DNA of 64,000 bases from Draconibacterium mangrovi (GCF_010586825.1 NZ_JAAAGB010000004.1:186001-250000), one strand, 5' to 3'. Counted from the first letter of the stretch, positions 1 through 9,328 are shown. A program made the numbers and translations. Notes: generated by a model from the letters alone, not told the origin.

Positions 1-1
1 T

Positions 2-631
2 AAACAATATGCTAGTGATCAAAAGTCGCTGAAAATGATCGATTTGAATTGCGATACCGGACGAACAGCTTTTGAATTGTCCGATTCTTTTAAACAGATA
101 ACAGCAATTGATTTTTCGGCACGTTTTATACGAATGGCGATTCATTTGCAGGAGCAGGGTTTTGTTCGCTACATTACAAAAGATGAAGGTGAATTGGTGC
201 ATTATAACGATGTGCAATTGTCAGAACTTGGGTTGAATGCGAAAGATAACCTGCAATTTATGCAGGCTGATGCCAACAATCTAAAACCAATTTACAGTGG
301 CTACGATGTAATTTTAGCCATAAACTTATTGGAAGAATTATATAATCCGAAACATTTTTTGACACGCATTCACGAACGATTAAATGCCGGAGGAATTTTT
401 ATTTTGGGTTCAGGCTACGACTGGGAAAAGAACAATATAAAACGCGAAAACTGGCCGGGAGCGTTTAAGCAGGATGGAGAGCCGGTAACATCCTTTGAAG
501 GCATAAAAGCTTTGCTGCAAGATAATTTTGAATTGGTGAACGAGCCAATTAACCTGACCGCGGCAAAAGCAATATCATCCCGTAATATTGAGATTTCGGT
601 GGTTGAAATCTCAGTTTGGCAGAAGCTATAA
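2..631 (+). CDS. ovoA: OvoA C-terminal-type SAM methyltransferase (partial, 5' end outside window)
   Basis: The frame is open to the left edge, so the ATG at 35 is probably internal and this is the 3' end of a longer gene. The visible part is a Rossmann methyltransferase: a SAM-binding loop (DLNCDTGRTAFEL), then IDFSARFIRMAIHLQEQG, a central acidic motif (FMQADANNLKP) and INLLEELYNP. The wording closely matches the C-terminal methyltransferase domain of 5-histidylcysteine sulfoxide synthase (OvoA), which N-methylates 4-mercaptohistidine in ovothiol synthesis. The N-terminal DinB-like and sulfatase-modifying-factor-type sulfoxide synthase domains would lie upstream and cannot be seen, so a stand-alone methyltransferase is also possible. 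A bidirectional terminator follows at once. Confidence 0.7.
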   Translation, partial: KQYASDQKSLKMIDLNCDTGRTAFELSDSFKQITAIDFSARFIRMAIHLQEQGFVRYITKDEGELVHYNDVQLSELGLNAKDNLQFMQADANNLKPIYSGYDVILAINLLEELYNPKHFLTRIHERLNAGGIFILGSGYDWEKNNIKRENWPGAFKQDGEPVTSFEGIKALLQDNFELVNEPINLTAAKAISSRNIEISVVEISVWQKL

Positions 632-641
632 AGAGTCGGGG

Positions 642-692
642 AAAAGAGAAGCCCGGAGTTGATGTAAATTCAAACTCCGGGCTTCTCTTTTT
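642..692. terminator. Bidirectional intrinsic terminator
   Basis: A long stem of about 17 bp (AAGAGAAGCCCGGAGTT and its complement) with a 12-14 nt loop is flanked by A-rich and T-rich ends. It lies between the convergent ovoA-like gene and the minus-strand C26 peptidase gene and can serve both. Confidence 0.85.
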
Positions 693-727
693 CAGCCAAT
701 CGGCATGTTCGTATTTTGTTGAAACCC

Positions 728-1846
728 TCAACGCAATTTCGACTTTTTTACGTCTTTAAACGATTCGGAAATATGTTTCCAGTAATCTTTATGAAATTTC
801 ACATCTGATTTTCCAAGGATATCATGATAGGTTTTTGGCTCATCATCCGGATGAAAAATCTTTAGTCCCATGTCCTCGTATAAAGCCGATACTTCAGGAT
901 GAAACTGAACGGCAAATACATGTGGGTAAGTGCTGTGCGCAACTCCTTCAATAATTTTACCATCGGTCGATAAACAGGTTACTTCCAAACCTTTTCCCAG
1001 CTTTTCAATGGCCTGGTGGTGACTGCTGTAAATGCGTGGAGTAGCTTTCTTTGACATTTTTATGGTTTCTCCAAAAAACGGGTTGTCAGTAAATTGAATG
1101 GTGTGCAGGTTGATACCCATAAAAAGCGAATCTTCCTCGATTAACTGCCAGTAGTTGCGGTGCATGTTGGCACGGCCTATTGCAACGGTTTCTTCGGGCG
1201 TTTCGGCATTATAAACCTCAGCAGGAATGTCCTGGATCAATGTCCCGCCGGTACCCACATTCATGGTTTGCATGCCCAGGCAAAAACCGGTTACCACATA
1301 ATCCGGCCGCTCGGCAAGGAAGGGTTTAAATGATTCGTTCTGGTAGCCTCCCAACAAGTGAAACATAAAAGTGGCTTCGTAATAATGACGGGCAGGAGTG
1401 AACACATCGGATTTTGTATTTTCCTCGCCATAAATGGCCGGAGGAATATCGGCACCACCAAAAAAGATAATTCCGATCGAATTGTCAAATACCTTTTTTA
1501 GCTGGGCTGTAACATCGTTTTCCTCGTACAAATTTGTCTCGTTAAGCTCGCCCGTAATTTCGTGCAGATAAAAATTATGGAGCCTGTTTTCGTTGATGTA
1601 TTCTTGTGTTTTTGTGTAATCGGTTTTTTGCCCTTCGTAATAAACGCCAACAAATTTCACCTTGTTTTTATTTACCTGCATAATGTTATTATCCGTAAGG
1701 TATTGAATGGTTTTTATACGATTAACCGTGGGGTCGCAAAGAATGATGTATTTCTTGCGGGTATTAAAATCAGTATCGAAAAAATGTTGCGCGAACGAGG
1801 TGCTAACCACCAGGAACGCAATCGTTAGTAAAAGCAGCCTTTTCAT
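728..1846 (-). CDS. Secreted peptidase C26 / gamma-glutamyl hydrolase-like class I amidotransferase
   Basis: A 372-residue protein with a clear N-terminal signal peptide (MKRLLLLTIAFLVVSTSFAQ), so it is exported. The rest is a class I glutamine amidotransferase fold: FFGGADIPPAIYG for the oxyanion region, the nucleophile Cys in GFCLGMQ and the His-Glu pair in FAVQFHPEVS. Family C26 includes gamma-glutamyl hydrolases and gamma-glutamyl-GABA hydrolase (PuuD). Export and the extra C-terminal ~50 residues suggest hydrolysis of gamma-glutamyl peptides in the periplasm; the substrate is unknown. It stands alone and convergent to the ovoA-like gene. Confidence 0.75.
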   Translation of the reverse strand: MKRLLLLTIAFLVVSTSFAQHFFDTDFNTRKKYIILCDPTVNRIKTIQYLTDNNIMQVNKNKVKFVGVYYEGQKTDYTKTQEYINENRLHNFYLHEITGELNETNLYEENDVTAQLKKVFDNSIGIIFFGGADIPPAIYGEENTKSDVFTPARHYYEATFMFHLLGGYQNESFKPFLAERPDYVVTGFCLGMQTMNVGTGGTLIQDIPAEVYNAETPEETVAIGRANMHRNYWQLIEEDSLFMGINLHTIQFTDNPFFGETIKMSKKATPRIYSSHHQAIEKLGKGLEVTCLSTDGKIIEGVAHSTYPHVFAVQFHPEVSALYEDMGLKIFHPDDEPKTYHDILGKSDVKFHKDYWKHISESFKDVKKSKLR

Positions 1847-2011
1847 TTTTTATATTTTCATTTTTTTTTGACCAGAGTTTTCATCATCAAAATTAAAAGA
1901 ATAGCGCTTTCAACAATGCTATCTGCGAAGTATTTAAATAAAACATAATTTAGGCAACACACATTCTATAAACTTTGTACATTTGCCTAATCATATAAAA
2001 GAAAAAAGGTT

Positions 2012-2830
2012 ATGAAGTTCAATTTTAAATCATCTTACCTGGTAGTAGGTGCTGTTGCATTAATTGTTTTGCTGCTTTTTGGCGGCCGCATGTTTAAAAT
2101 ATTAAAGCCTGGTGAAAAGGCAGTAATTTTTAAACCTTACACCACCGGTTTGGATAAGGATAATATTTTTGGGGAAGGATTCCATATTATAGCTCCATGG
2201 AACGAATTGGAAGTGTATAATGTAAGGGAACAACAGCGCGATGAAACAATGGATGTGCTCGACAAAAACGGACTTTCTGTAAATGTGGATGTTACCGTAC
2301 GTTTTAATCCTTCGTATAGTAAAATTGGATTTTTGCACGAACAATTTGGAGTCAACTTTATAAATGTATTGGTTATTCCCGAAGTTCGGTCATCTGTACG
2401 CCAGGTTGCCGGTCGTTATACTGCAGAAGAAATTTATTCTACAAGAAGGGCTGAAGTAGAGCAGACTATAATTACAGAAACAAAAAAAGCATTAAGTGCA
2501 AACTTTATCGATATGCGTGCTTTGTTAATCCGCTCAATTAATCTACCTGCTCAGATAAAAGGTGCAATTGAAAATAAACTGCAGCAGGAACAGGAAGCGT
2601 TAGCTTACGAATTCCGTTTGCAACGTGAAGAGTCGGAAGCAGAGAGACGCAGGATTGAGGCTGAAGGTATTGCCAATTATAACCGCATTATTAATGCGAG
2701 TTTAACCGATGCTATCTTAACTCAACGCGGTATTGAGGCAACAACATCGCTGGCAGAGTCGCCCAATTCGAAAGTTATTGTAATTGGTGGTGGCAAAGAT
2801 GGACTACCTATTATTTTAGGAAATAATTAG
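2012..2830 (+). CDS. Prohibitin-family SPFH/Band 7 membrane protein
   Basis: 272 residues. One N-terminal transmembrane segment (about residues 9-28, LVVGAVALIVLLLFGG) is followed by a Band 7/SPFH domain (about 30-200) with the prohibitin-like sequences GFHIIAPW, SVNVDVTVRF and EVRSSVRQVAGRYTAEE. Next comes an Ala/Glu/Arg-rich coiled coil (EEAEAERRRIEAEG type, about 200-230) and a Gly-rich tail. Such proteins form large ring assemblies on membranes and often protect or hold membrane proteases; the partner here is not visible. A TACATTTG box at 1978-1985 fits a Bacteroidota -7 element, 27 nt before the ATG. Confidence 0.85.
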   Translation: MKFNFKSSYLVVGAVALIVLLLFGGRMFKILKPGEKAVIFKPYTTGLDKDNIFGEGFHIIAPWNELEVYNVREQQRDETMDVLDKNGLSVNVDVTVRFNPSYSKIGFLHEQFGVNFINVLVIPEVRSSVRQVAGRYTAEEIYSTRRAEVEQTIITETKKALSANFIDMRALLIRSINLPAQIKGAIENKLQQEQEALAYEFRLQREESEAERRRIEAEGIANYNRIINASLTDAILTQRGIEATTSLAESPNSKVIVIGGGKDGLPIILGNN

Positions 2831-2851
2831 AAGATTAATATAGTTGGATAA

Positions 2852-2878
2852 GCGAGCTGGTTTATACCGGCTCGTTTT
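2852..2878 (+). terminator. Intrinsic terminator after the prohibitin-like gene
   Basis: Stem CGAGCTGG / CCGGCTCG with a TTTATA loop, followed by TTTT, 22 nt after the stop codon. Confidence 0.7.
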
Positions 2879-2912
2879 GGTTAAGGAAATTTTATCACAA
2901 CTAACTTGTTAA

Positions 2913-2986
2913 CCCCTATCGTAACTTCGTTCCGATTGTCTCCGTCAGCTGACGGAGGACAGGAGCGCCGAAGAAGCGACAGGGGG
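2913..2986. repeat. Imperfect palindromic intergenic repeat (REP-like)
   Basis: A 74-bp, GC-rich hairpin in an AT-rich gap. The ends (CCCCTATCG and CGACAGGGGG) and the centre (TCCGTCAGCTGACGGA, a perfect palindrome) pair; the arms between them are imperfect. It has no open frame and no T-run. The core TCCGT(C/T)AGCTGACGGA recurs in the terminator at 58721-58756, so the sequence may be dispersed in this genome. Confidence 0.6.
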
Positions 2987-3014
2987 TGAGCTTACAAATG
3001 TTAATTTATTAAGC

Positions 3015-3497
3015 ATGAAAAAAATCAAAAATCCCTGGAAAGATCCTAAGAACATTGGTGAATACAATTGCTTTGCATGTTCGCCTTACAACAGTGCGGG
3101 CCTTCAGCTCGAATTCTGGGAAGATGGTGGCGAGATTATCACAAAATGGGAGCCGGAGCGTAGTTACGAAGGTTGGATAGGTGTTTTGCATGGCGGAATT
3201 CAGGCCACTTTACTCGACGAAATTGGCGGTTGGGTTGTAATGTTAAAACTAAAAACAGCAGGTGTTACCACTGATATGCAGGTGAGTTATTTAAAACCGG
3301 TGAAAGTTTCAAAAGGTGAAGTAACCATAAAAGGAAAACTGGTATCGCACGAAGGACGTACAGCGAAAATAGACGCATCGCTATACGACGGAAGCGGCGA
3401 GGAGTGTGCAAAAGCAGAACTCTCGTACTTTGTTTTTCCTGAGAAAATAGCCAAAGCACGTTACCAGTACCCCGGTATTGAGGCCTTTTACGATTAA
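3015..3497 (+). CDS. PaaI-type hotdog thioesterase
   Basis: 160 residues, single hotdog fold. The signature is GVLHGGIQATLLDEIGGW (about residues 58-75), in which the HGG turn and the Asp/Glu of LLDE form the thioester site of PaaI/YbgC-like enzymes. A CFACSPYN segment near residue 17 is typical of a subgroup with an N-terminal Cys pair. Expected reaction: hydrolysis of an acyl-CoA thioester in the cytoplasm; the acyl group cannot be told. It stands alone between a repeat element and a minus-strand small gene. Confidence 0.75.
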   Translation: MKKIKNPWKDPKNIGEYNCFACSPYNSAGLQLEFWEDGGEIITKWEPERSYEGWIGVLHGGIQATLLDEIGGWVVMLKLKTAGVTTDMQVSYLKPVKVSKGEVTIKGKLVSHEGRTAKIDASLYDGSGEECAKAELSYFVFPEKIAKARYQYPGIEAFYD

Positions 3498-3548
3498 TTG
3501 ATCTGCAGCCTCTGCTTTGCAGAAAAGATGAAATAATATGGAAAGAGA

Positions 3549-3737
3549 TTATTCTTCGTCGTCGTCGAAATCAGAAGAATATTCTAACATATCGTCATCG
3601 TCATCCTCATCGAATTCGTCGTAAATAGAATATTTATGTTTTGAACTTTTTTCACGGGAACCACCGTGTTTTTTTTGTTTTCGGTCGAATTTGTCCAATT
3701 CCGGGTGTCGGGTTTTGTTCACTTTCTTTTTCATCAC
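3549..3737 (-). CDS. Small two-faced charged protein, function unknown
   Basis: 62 residues (61 if translation starts at the second Met). The N-terminal half is strongly basic (Lys/Arg-rich, residues 1-35) and the C-terminal half strongly acidic, with DEDDDDD and a DFDDDEE end. No overlapping gene competes, and short Bacteroidota proteins of this kind exist, so it is probably real. The charge layout suggests an intrinsically disordered polyampholyte. I do not recognise a function. Confidence 0.5.
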   Translation of the reverse strand: MMKKKVNKTRHPELDKFDRKQKKHGGSREKSSKHKYSIYDEFDEDDDDDMLEYSSDFDDDEE

Positions 3738-3877
3738 GTCAGCAAACCAATGTCATTAATTGTAAAACTGTTATATTAATTAAATTTACGTAGGCAAAAT
3801 AGAAAAAAAATAAATAAAACAAATCATTCGTTTATTATTTTTACCAAATTGTGCTTTTATACGAAAGTAATTGTAAG

Positions 3878-5794
3878 ATGTTAGCAATGAGTAGATTAAA
3901 AAACATTCTATTTTTAGTAATCTGTGGAATGTGCTGGATTGGCACATTGGCACAGGATAATAAGCGTTCAGATAAGCTGTTTGAAGAGGCCAGAAAGTAC
4001 TATGTGGAAGATAGTTATCCGGCAGCAATTGAGGCTGCTGACAAGATTTTACAGAAAGATCCGGAGTACGCACCGGCGCATCTTCTTTTGGCTGAAATTT
4101 ATAAAGATATCGACTCATCGCGGCTGGAAATAAAGCACTTGACAAAAGCCGTGGAGCTGGATGATAACCCGCTTATCGATTTCAGACTTGGAGAAGCTTT
4201 TTACAAACTGGGCATGTATTCTGAAGCACTCAGTTTTTATGAAAAATATACGGAAAATAAAAATATCCCGGAGAAACGACAGTTTCTTTTGGCCTGTAAA
4301 ATAGCCAGTTGTCGTTTTGCCATAAACAGCATCGAGAATCCCGTGGCATTTGAACCCACTAATTTGGGCGATGAAATAAACACCGCCAACGATGAATATT
4401 GGCCTACGCCTTCATTAGATGGAAAACATCTGGTGTTTACCAGATTGATGAAAGACGGTGGCAGGCCACAGGAAGATTTTTTTATGGCTGAGATCGATTC
4501 ATTCAACTGGGACAATGCCGTGCCAATGGGCGATGTAAATACTTCAGATAATGAAGGTGCACAAACATTATCCGCCGATTCAAAAATACTGTTCTTTACC
4601 GCCTGTAACCGCGAAGACGGATTGGGAAGCTGCGATATTTATTTCTCGCGTTTGGTTGAAGGCAAATGGACTGTGCCGCAAAATGCAGGAGCGCCGTTAA
4701 ATACTTCGTCGTGGGAAGGACAACCTTCGTTGTCGTCGGATAACCGTTACCTGTATTTCTCAAGTAACCGGACAGGGGGAAAAGGACAAAAAGACATTTG
4801 GCGAATTGCTTTTAACGGATTTTCAGCCGAAGGAAAACCGCAGTGGGGAATGCCAGAAAACATGGAGGCGCTGAATACTTCAGGCGATGAGATTTCACCG
4901 TTTATTCATGCCAATAACCATAACTTTTACTTTGCTTCCGATACACATGTTGGTATGGGAGGACTTGATTTGTTTACCGCCGAAATAAACGAAAACGGCA
5001 AGGTGGAGAACATGAAAAATATGGGCTACCCGATAAACACCTACAAAGATGATATGGGCCTGACCATTAGTTCGATTGGCGATATTGCCTATTTTTCGTC
5101 GGCAAGAGAATCGGATAACGGGCTTGATATTTTTTCGTTTAACCTCGATCGTGGTTTGCAGCCGCGACCTGTAACTTATATCAAGGCAAAAGTGACAAAT
5201 AAGACAAGCAAACAGCCGGTTATGGCCGATATCGAACTGCTTAACCTGAATTCTGCCGTAAGTGAGCCGCGCATCGAAAAGGCCGATGAAAATGGCCAGA
5301 TTATGCTGGCATTGCCCGTTGGCCGTAATTATGCATTTAATGTTTCGGAAGATGGGTTTATGTTTTACTCACAATCCATGCGTTTGGCGGATGAGAATTC
5401 CTTAACTGATCCGTTTATTCTGAACATTGAATTGGAGCCGATAGAAGTTGGAGCCGAAATGGATCTTCACAATATCTATTATGAAACCGATTCGTTTGCT
5501 ATTCTTTCCGAGTCAGAGCCGGAACTTCAGAAACTGGTTGACTTTTTGAAAAACAACAGTGGTTTAAAAGTCGAGATTCAGGGACATACCGATAGTTCGG
5601 GTAATCCGGAAAGTAACCTTGAACTTTCGAAATTAAGGGCAAAATCGGTAGTTGACTACCTCGTTGAAAATGGTATTCCAGGCGGTCGTTTGCAATCGGA
5701 AGGATATGGCGATACAAAACCTGTAGCTACCAACGAAACGGTTGAAGGACGCAGGTTAAACCGTAGAACAACGATTAAAATTATTGCAAAATAA
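3878..5794 (+). CDS. PorE-like TPR / beta-propeller / CRD / OmpA-C outer membrane protein
   Basis: I prefer the ATG at 3878 (or 3887) over the GTG at 3851 because it gives a clean signal peptide ending TLAQ. Order along about 638 residues: TPR repeats (about 25-130), a beta-propeller of PD40/WD40-like blades (about 165-425, repeats of the SLSSDNRYLYFSSNR and ISSIGDIAYFSS kind), a carboxypeptidase-regulatory-like domain (about 430-525) and an OmpA peptidoglycan-binding domain (about 530-638; VEIQGHTDSSG, LSKLRAKSVVDYL, EGRRLNRRTTI). This is the layout of PorE, the peptidoglycan-linked part of the type IX secretion system. PorE is a lipoprotein and this protein shows no lipobox, so it may be a paralogue. 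No other secretion genes are near. Confidence 0.75.
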   Translation: MLAMSRLKNILFLVICGMCWIGTLAQDNKRSDKLFEEARKYYVEDSYPAAIEAADKILQKDPEYAPAHLLLAEIYKDIDSSRLEIKHLTKAVELDDNPLIDFRLGEAFYKLGMYSEALSFYEKYTENKNIPEKRQFLLACKIASCRFAINSIENPVAFEPTNLGDEINTANDEYWPTPSLDGKHLVFTRLMKDGGRPQEDFFMAEIDSFNWDNAVPMGDVNTSDNEGAQTLSADSKILFFTACNREDGLGSCDIYFSRLVEGKWTVPQNAGAPLNTSSWEGQPSLSSDNRYLYFSSNRTGGKGQKDIWRIAFNGFSAEGKPQWGMPENMEALNTSGDEISPFIHANNHNFYFASDTHVGMGGLDLFTAEINENGKVENMKNMGYPINTYKDDMGLTISSIGDIAYFSSARESDNGLDIFSFNLDRGLQPRPVTYIKAKVTNKTSKQPVMADIELLNLNSAVSEPRIEKADENGQIMLALPVGRNYAFNVSEDGFMFYSQSMRLADENSLTDPFILNIELEPIEVGAEMDLHNIYYETDSFAILSESEPELQKLVDFLKNNSGLKVEIQGHTDSSGNPESNLELSKLRAKSVVDYLVENGIPGGRLQSEGYGDTKPVATNETVEGRRLNRRTTIKIIAK

Positions 5795-5866
5795 AGTTTT
5801 TTGGATACCACCTTTGTTAGTTGTTTCATTTGTCTAATTTTATGATGTATACCAAAAAACTGATAA

Positions 5867-7216
5867 ATGAAACAACTACTTTGTACCGCATTCTTATTGG
5901 TGTGTATTGTTTTCACCGCTTCTTCGCAAGAAAATTATCTCAATCAATGGCCATCGTTTCGGGGGCCGTTTGCCAAAGGTTTTGTTGAAAATGCAAAAAC
6001 AGTTAGTAGCTGGAATGTTGAAACCGGAGATAACGTTCTCTGGATAACTCCAATACCGGGACTGGGACATTCAAGCCCAATAATTTGGGACGATAAAATT
6101 TTTATTTCCACAGCAATAAGCAGTTCCGGCGATAATGAAGTAAAGATCGGATTATATGGCGATGGCGATGCTGTGGAAGACGAGTCGGTTCATGACTTTA
6201 AATTGTATTGCCTCGATAAAAACACGGGCGAAATAGTTTGGGAAAAGCTGGCCACCAAACGCGTTCCCAAAGTAAAACGTCATACAAAAGCATCGCACGC
6301 CGATGGTTCACCTGCAACCGATGGAAAACACGTGGTTGTGTTCTTTGGCTCAAACGGGCTTTTCTGTTACAGCATGGATGGTGAGCTGGCCTGGCAAAAG
6401 GAATTCGATAAAATGAATGCAGGACCTTACAATGCTCCCGAACTGGAATGGGGATTTTCAAGTTCTCCAATAATTCACAACGATAAAGTCATCGTTCAAT
6501 GCGATTATTTAGGCGATTGTTTTTTGGCTGCCTACGATGTAAATACCGGGGAAGAAAAATGGAAAACACCCCGTGAGGAAGTTTCAACCTGGAGCTCTCC
6601 AACGGTGTTTGAGAAAGATGGAAAAACACAGGTGGTGGTAAACGGCTGGAAACATATGGGAGGGTATGATTTTGAAACCGGAGAAGAAATTTGGAAAATG
6701 AGCGGTGGGGGCGATGTTCCTACACCAACACCGGTAATTGTGAACGATTTGATATTTATTAATAATGCACATGGCCGCTATTCGCCAATTTATGCCGTTA
6801 AAACCGATGCAACCGGCGACATAACACTCGGGGATAATGAAACAGAGAACGAAAGCATAGTCTGGAGTATAAAACGTGGTGGCGCGTATATGCAAACTCC
6901 TCTTATTTATAACGGCTATTTATATAATCTGCAGGGAAACGGATCACTAAGTGTGTTTAAAGCAAGCACCGGTGAGTTGATGTATAAAGAGAGCCTTGGA
7001 TCGGTTGGTGGTTTTACGGCTTCGGGTGTGGCCGCTAACGGGCAGGTGTATTTGTGTTCCGAACAGGGTGATGTATTTGTTGTTAAGGCTGGCCCTGAGT
7101 TTGAAATTTTGGAGCACAATAAAATGAATGATGTGGTTATGGCTTCACCTGCAATAAATGGTGATGTTTTGTATTTCAGAACACAAAAGTCGGTGATCGC
7201 CATAGGAAATGATTAG
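5867..7216 (+). CDS. Secreted PQQ-type beta-propeller protein
   Basis: 449 residues with a signal peptide (MKQLLCTAFLLVCIVFTASSQ). After it come repeated propeller blades of the PQQ/BamB kind: LYCLDKNTGEIVWEK, LAAYDVNTGEEKWK, GYDFETGEEIWKMSGG. WPSFRGPFAKG near the start is typical of PQQ-like proteins in Bacteroidota and Planctomycetes. No dehydrogenase active site is evident, so a scaffold or binding role is likelier than PQQ catalysis. Expected in the periplasm or outer membrane. 72 bp after the PorE-like gene, possibly co-transcribed. Confidence 0.7.
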   Translation: MKQLLCTAFLLVCIVFTASSQENYLNQWPSFRGPFAKGFVENAKTVSSWNVETGDNVLWITPIPGLGHSSPIIWDDKIFISTAISSSGDNEVKIGLYGDGDAVEDESVHDFKLYCLDKNTGEIVWEKLATKRVPKVKRHTKASHADGSPATDGKHVVVFFGSNGLFCYSMDGELAWQKEFDKMNAGPYNAPELEWGFSSSPIIHNDKVIVQCDYLGDCFLAAYDVNTGEEKWKTPREEVSTWSSPTVFEKDGKTQVVVNGWKHMGGYDFETGEEIWKMSGGGDVPTPTPVIVNDLIFINNAHGRYSPIYAVKTDATGDITLGDNETENESIVWSIKRGGAYMQTPLIYNGYLYNLQGNGSLSVFKASTGELMYKESLGSVGGFTASGVAANGQVYLCSEQGDVFVVKAGPEFEILEHNKMNDVVMASPAINGDVLYFRTQKSVIAIGND

Positions 7217-7240
7217 CTGCGATTTCTTCTGCGAAATAGT

Positions 7241-9328
7241 TTAAGGTGTGTTATTTCCGATGAGACCAATTAATATACTGATATAGAAATTTCGCGGATT
7301 TCCGGGATAGTAATAGCGGGGTGGATTGCCGCCAAACGATGGGGCATTAACGGCCAGCATTGAGGTATAATGAATATCAAATATATTTTGAATGCCTCCG
7401 CGTATATCAAATTTAAAGTTATCCTTTTTCCCTTCGTACCTGATTTCTGCATTGGTTAATCCAAATGCATCGGAGAAAGTGGAATTGGCATCGTCAGCAG
7501 GCATTTTGCCGTTATGGCGATACCAACCGTTTATTGATATATTTTTGATCGGTATAAAAGTGGAGCCAACAGTAAAGGTTTCTTTTGCCGTTCCTGGAAG
7601 AAGATTGCCGGAATAATCGTTTCCCAAATTCACAAAATCGTTAAAATGATAGTTGGCCAATGTGGCGCTACCGTATAGGGTTAGCAATGGATTTCGTTTG
7701 TGCGTAATGGTTACCCAGGTAAATTCGGTTTCAAAACCCGGATGCACTGATTGCCCTGCATTAACACCCACATAAGCATCTTCGCCGGTGCGGTGCGCCA
7801 CAAGCAGGTTGTCGATATAAATGCGGTAGTAGCTTGCTGAAAGTTTAAAACGGTTGGTAATTTGGGTTCTGAATCCCGTTTCAAAACTCCATCCCGATTC
7901 CGGTTTGATGTCGGGGTTAATACTGCCTTCAGGCATCAAAGTTTCTTCGAATGAAGGCGTTGAAAATCCATGGCTGATATTTCCATAAATAGAATTCTCG
8001 TGATTCAAAAGAAAATTAACACCCAAACGCGGCGACAAAACCGGTTTGTAATTTCGGTTGCCCGACTGGTCGCCGTTTTCGGTAAAATGATCGGTGTATT
8101 TAAAACGCGTGAGGTTCCCGTTTAATCCGGCAGAGATAAATACGCGCTCTTTAATGTTCGATTCCAACTGAACAAAGAGATTCTCGTATTGGCGTTTTTC
8201 ATTGTTGTCCGAAAGAAGTTGGTCGTTATCATTGTCAAAAGTTTGCCAGTCGTAGGTTTCGCGGAACATTTCAGCTCCGGTTGTCATTACCAGACGAAAC
8301 TCTTCGGTGGCAATAACTTTTTGAATGTAAGCGCGCCAGCCGATATAGTCTGATGATTCTTTCAGTCGGTTAAAAGGGCGCAGTTCATCCAACTCGCGGA
8401 TGCTTCCGAAAACGCCAACTGATATTTTCCCGTCGTTAAGTGTAAAACGGTTAAACGAAGCACCAAACTGCGAGTTCGTATATTCTTCAAATCCCCTTAC
8501 CGAAGCCCAGTTTTGTGCGGCACTTTCCGGATTATTTTCATAGGTATCCAAATCGAGCGAACTCGGTATATAACCTTTCATTTTTGTGGCTTTTAGCAAA
8601 AACTGAAGGTTCGATTTTTCTGAGAAATTGTAAATCGAATTAATAAGCAGATTACCCCGGGTGGTCGAATTATTTTCGCGGTAACCATCGCTCGATAGCA
8701 ATGCCCCAAGCGTGTAAATCTGTAATTTATTGGCAGTAACTCCGGCCGACAGCGTGTTTTTAAACGTTCCAAACGAAGCCACTGTAGTTTTGTTTTGAAC
8801 AAAATCCTTCACCACCGTTTTTGGATGAAAGAGCAATACGCCGGCAAGTCCGGCACCGTATAAGCTCGATGATGGCCCTTTGATAATTTCAACGCGTTGG
8901 ATAGCCGAGTTTTCAAGATCTTCCAGAACCGTTTCGCCATCGCCTGTAGTTAATGGAATTTCTCCAAAATAAGCCTTGATTTTGTTGGTGCCGTACGGTG
9001 TGCGCGAGCCAATTCCGCGAATGGTTAAACGGTTGGTGTTAAATGTTCCGTGGTGCATCAAAATGCCGGGAATGCGGTTCAGCGCATCGATGGGAGTGAG
9101 CGCATCGCCCGATTCCAGTTGCTCGGGCTGCAGCAAATTTACCGGTGCCGGCGTATTAAAAATGTTGTACGGCGAACGAAATGCGGTAATGGTAATTTCT
9201 TCTATCTGATCACTTAGCGGCGTTGTATCCTGGCGCGTTACCGGTAACTGGGCAAACAACACACCGGAAGGAATAAACCCGGAAATGAGCAGAAAGATCA
9301 GAAATGTACACCACCTCGTTTTCATCAC
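7241..9328 (-). CDS. TonB-dependent outer membrane receptor
   Basis: 695 residues with a signal peptide (to about residue 26, ending LFAQ). A plug domain (about 45-165) contains DALNRIPGILMHHG, LTIRGIGSRTPYG and VEIIKGPSSSLYGAG; a 22-strand barrel follows with typical NISHGFSTPSFEETLMPEG and IKPESGWSFETGFR segments. There is no carboxypeptidase-like or STN extension, so this is a classic FecA/siderophore-type receptor and not SusC. The ligand cannot be told from the sequence; there is no adjacent partner. Convergent with the propeller gene, 24 bp apart, with no obvious terminator between. Confidence 0.85.
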   Translation of the reverse strand: MMKTRWCTFLIFLLISGFIPSGVLFAQLPVTRQDTTPLSDQIEEITITAFRSPYNIFNTPAPVNLLQPEQLESGDALTPIDALNRIPGILMHHGTFNTNRLTIRGIGSRTPYGTNKIKAYFGEIPLTTGDGETVLEDLENSAIQRVEIIKGPSSSLYGAGLAGVLLFHPKTVVKDFVQNKTTVASFGTFKNTLSAGVTANKLQIYTLGALLSSDGYRENNSTTRGNLLINSIYNFSEKSNLQFLLKATKMKGYIPSSLDLDTYENNPESAAQNWASVRGFEEYTNSQFGASFNRFTLNDGKISVGVFGSIRELDELRPFNRLKESSDYIGWRAYIQKVIATEEFRLVMTTGAEMFRETYDWQTFDNDNDQLLSDNNEKRQYENLFVQLESNIKERVFISAGLNGNLTRFKYTDHFTENGDQSGNRNYKPVLSPRLGVNFLLNHENSIYGNISHGFSTPSFEETLMPEGSINPDIKPESGWSFETGFRTQITNRFKLSASYYRIYIDNLLVAHRTGEDAYVGVNAGQSVHPGFETEFTWVTITHKRNPLLTLYGSATLANYHFNDFVNLGNDYSGNLLPGTAKETFTVGSTFIPIKNISINGWYRHNGKMPADDANSTFSDAFGLTNAEIRYEGKKDNFKFDIRGGIQNIFDIHYTSMLAVNAPSFGGNPPRYYYPGNPRNFYISILIGLIGNNTP

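Noticed and set aside
3851-3877. GTG start for the PorE-like protein
   Set aside because: It adds residues ahead of a clean signal peptide; the ATG at 3878 or 3887 fits better.
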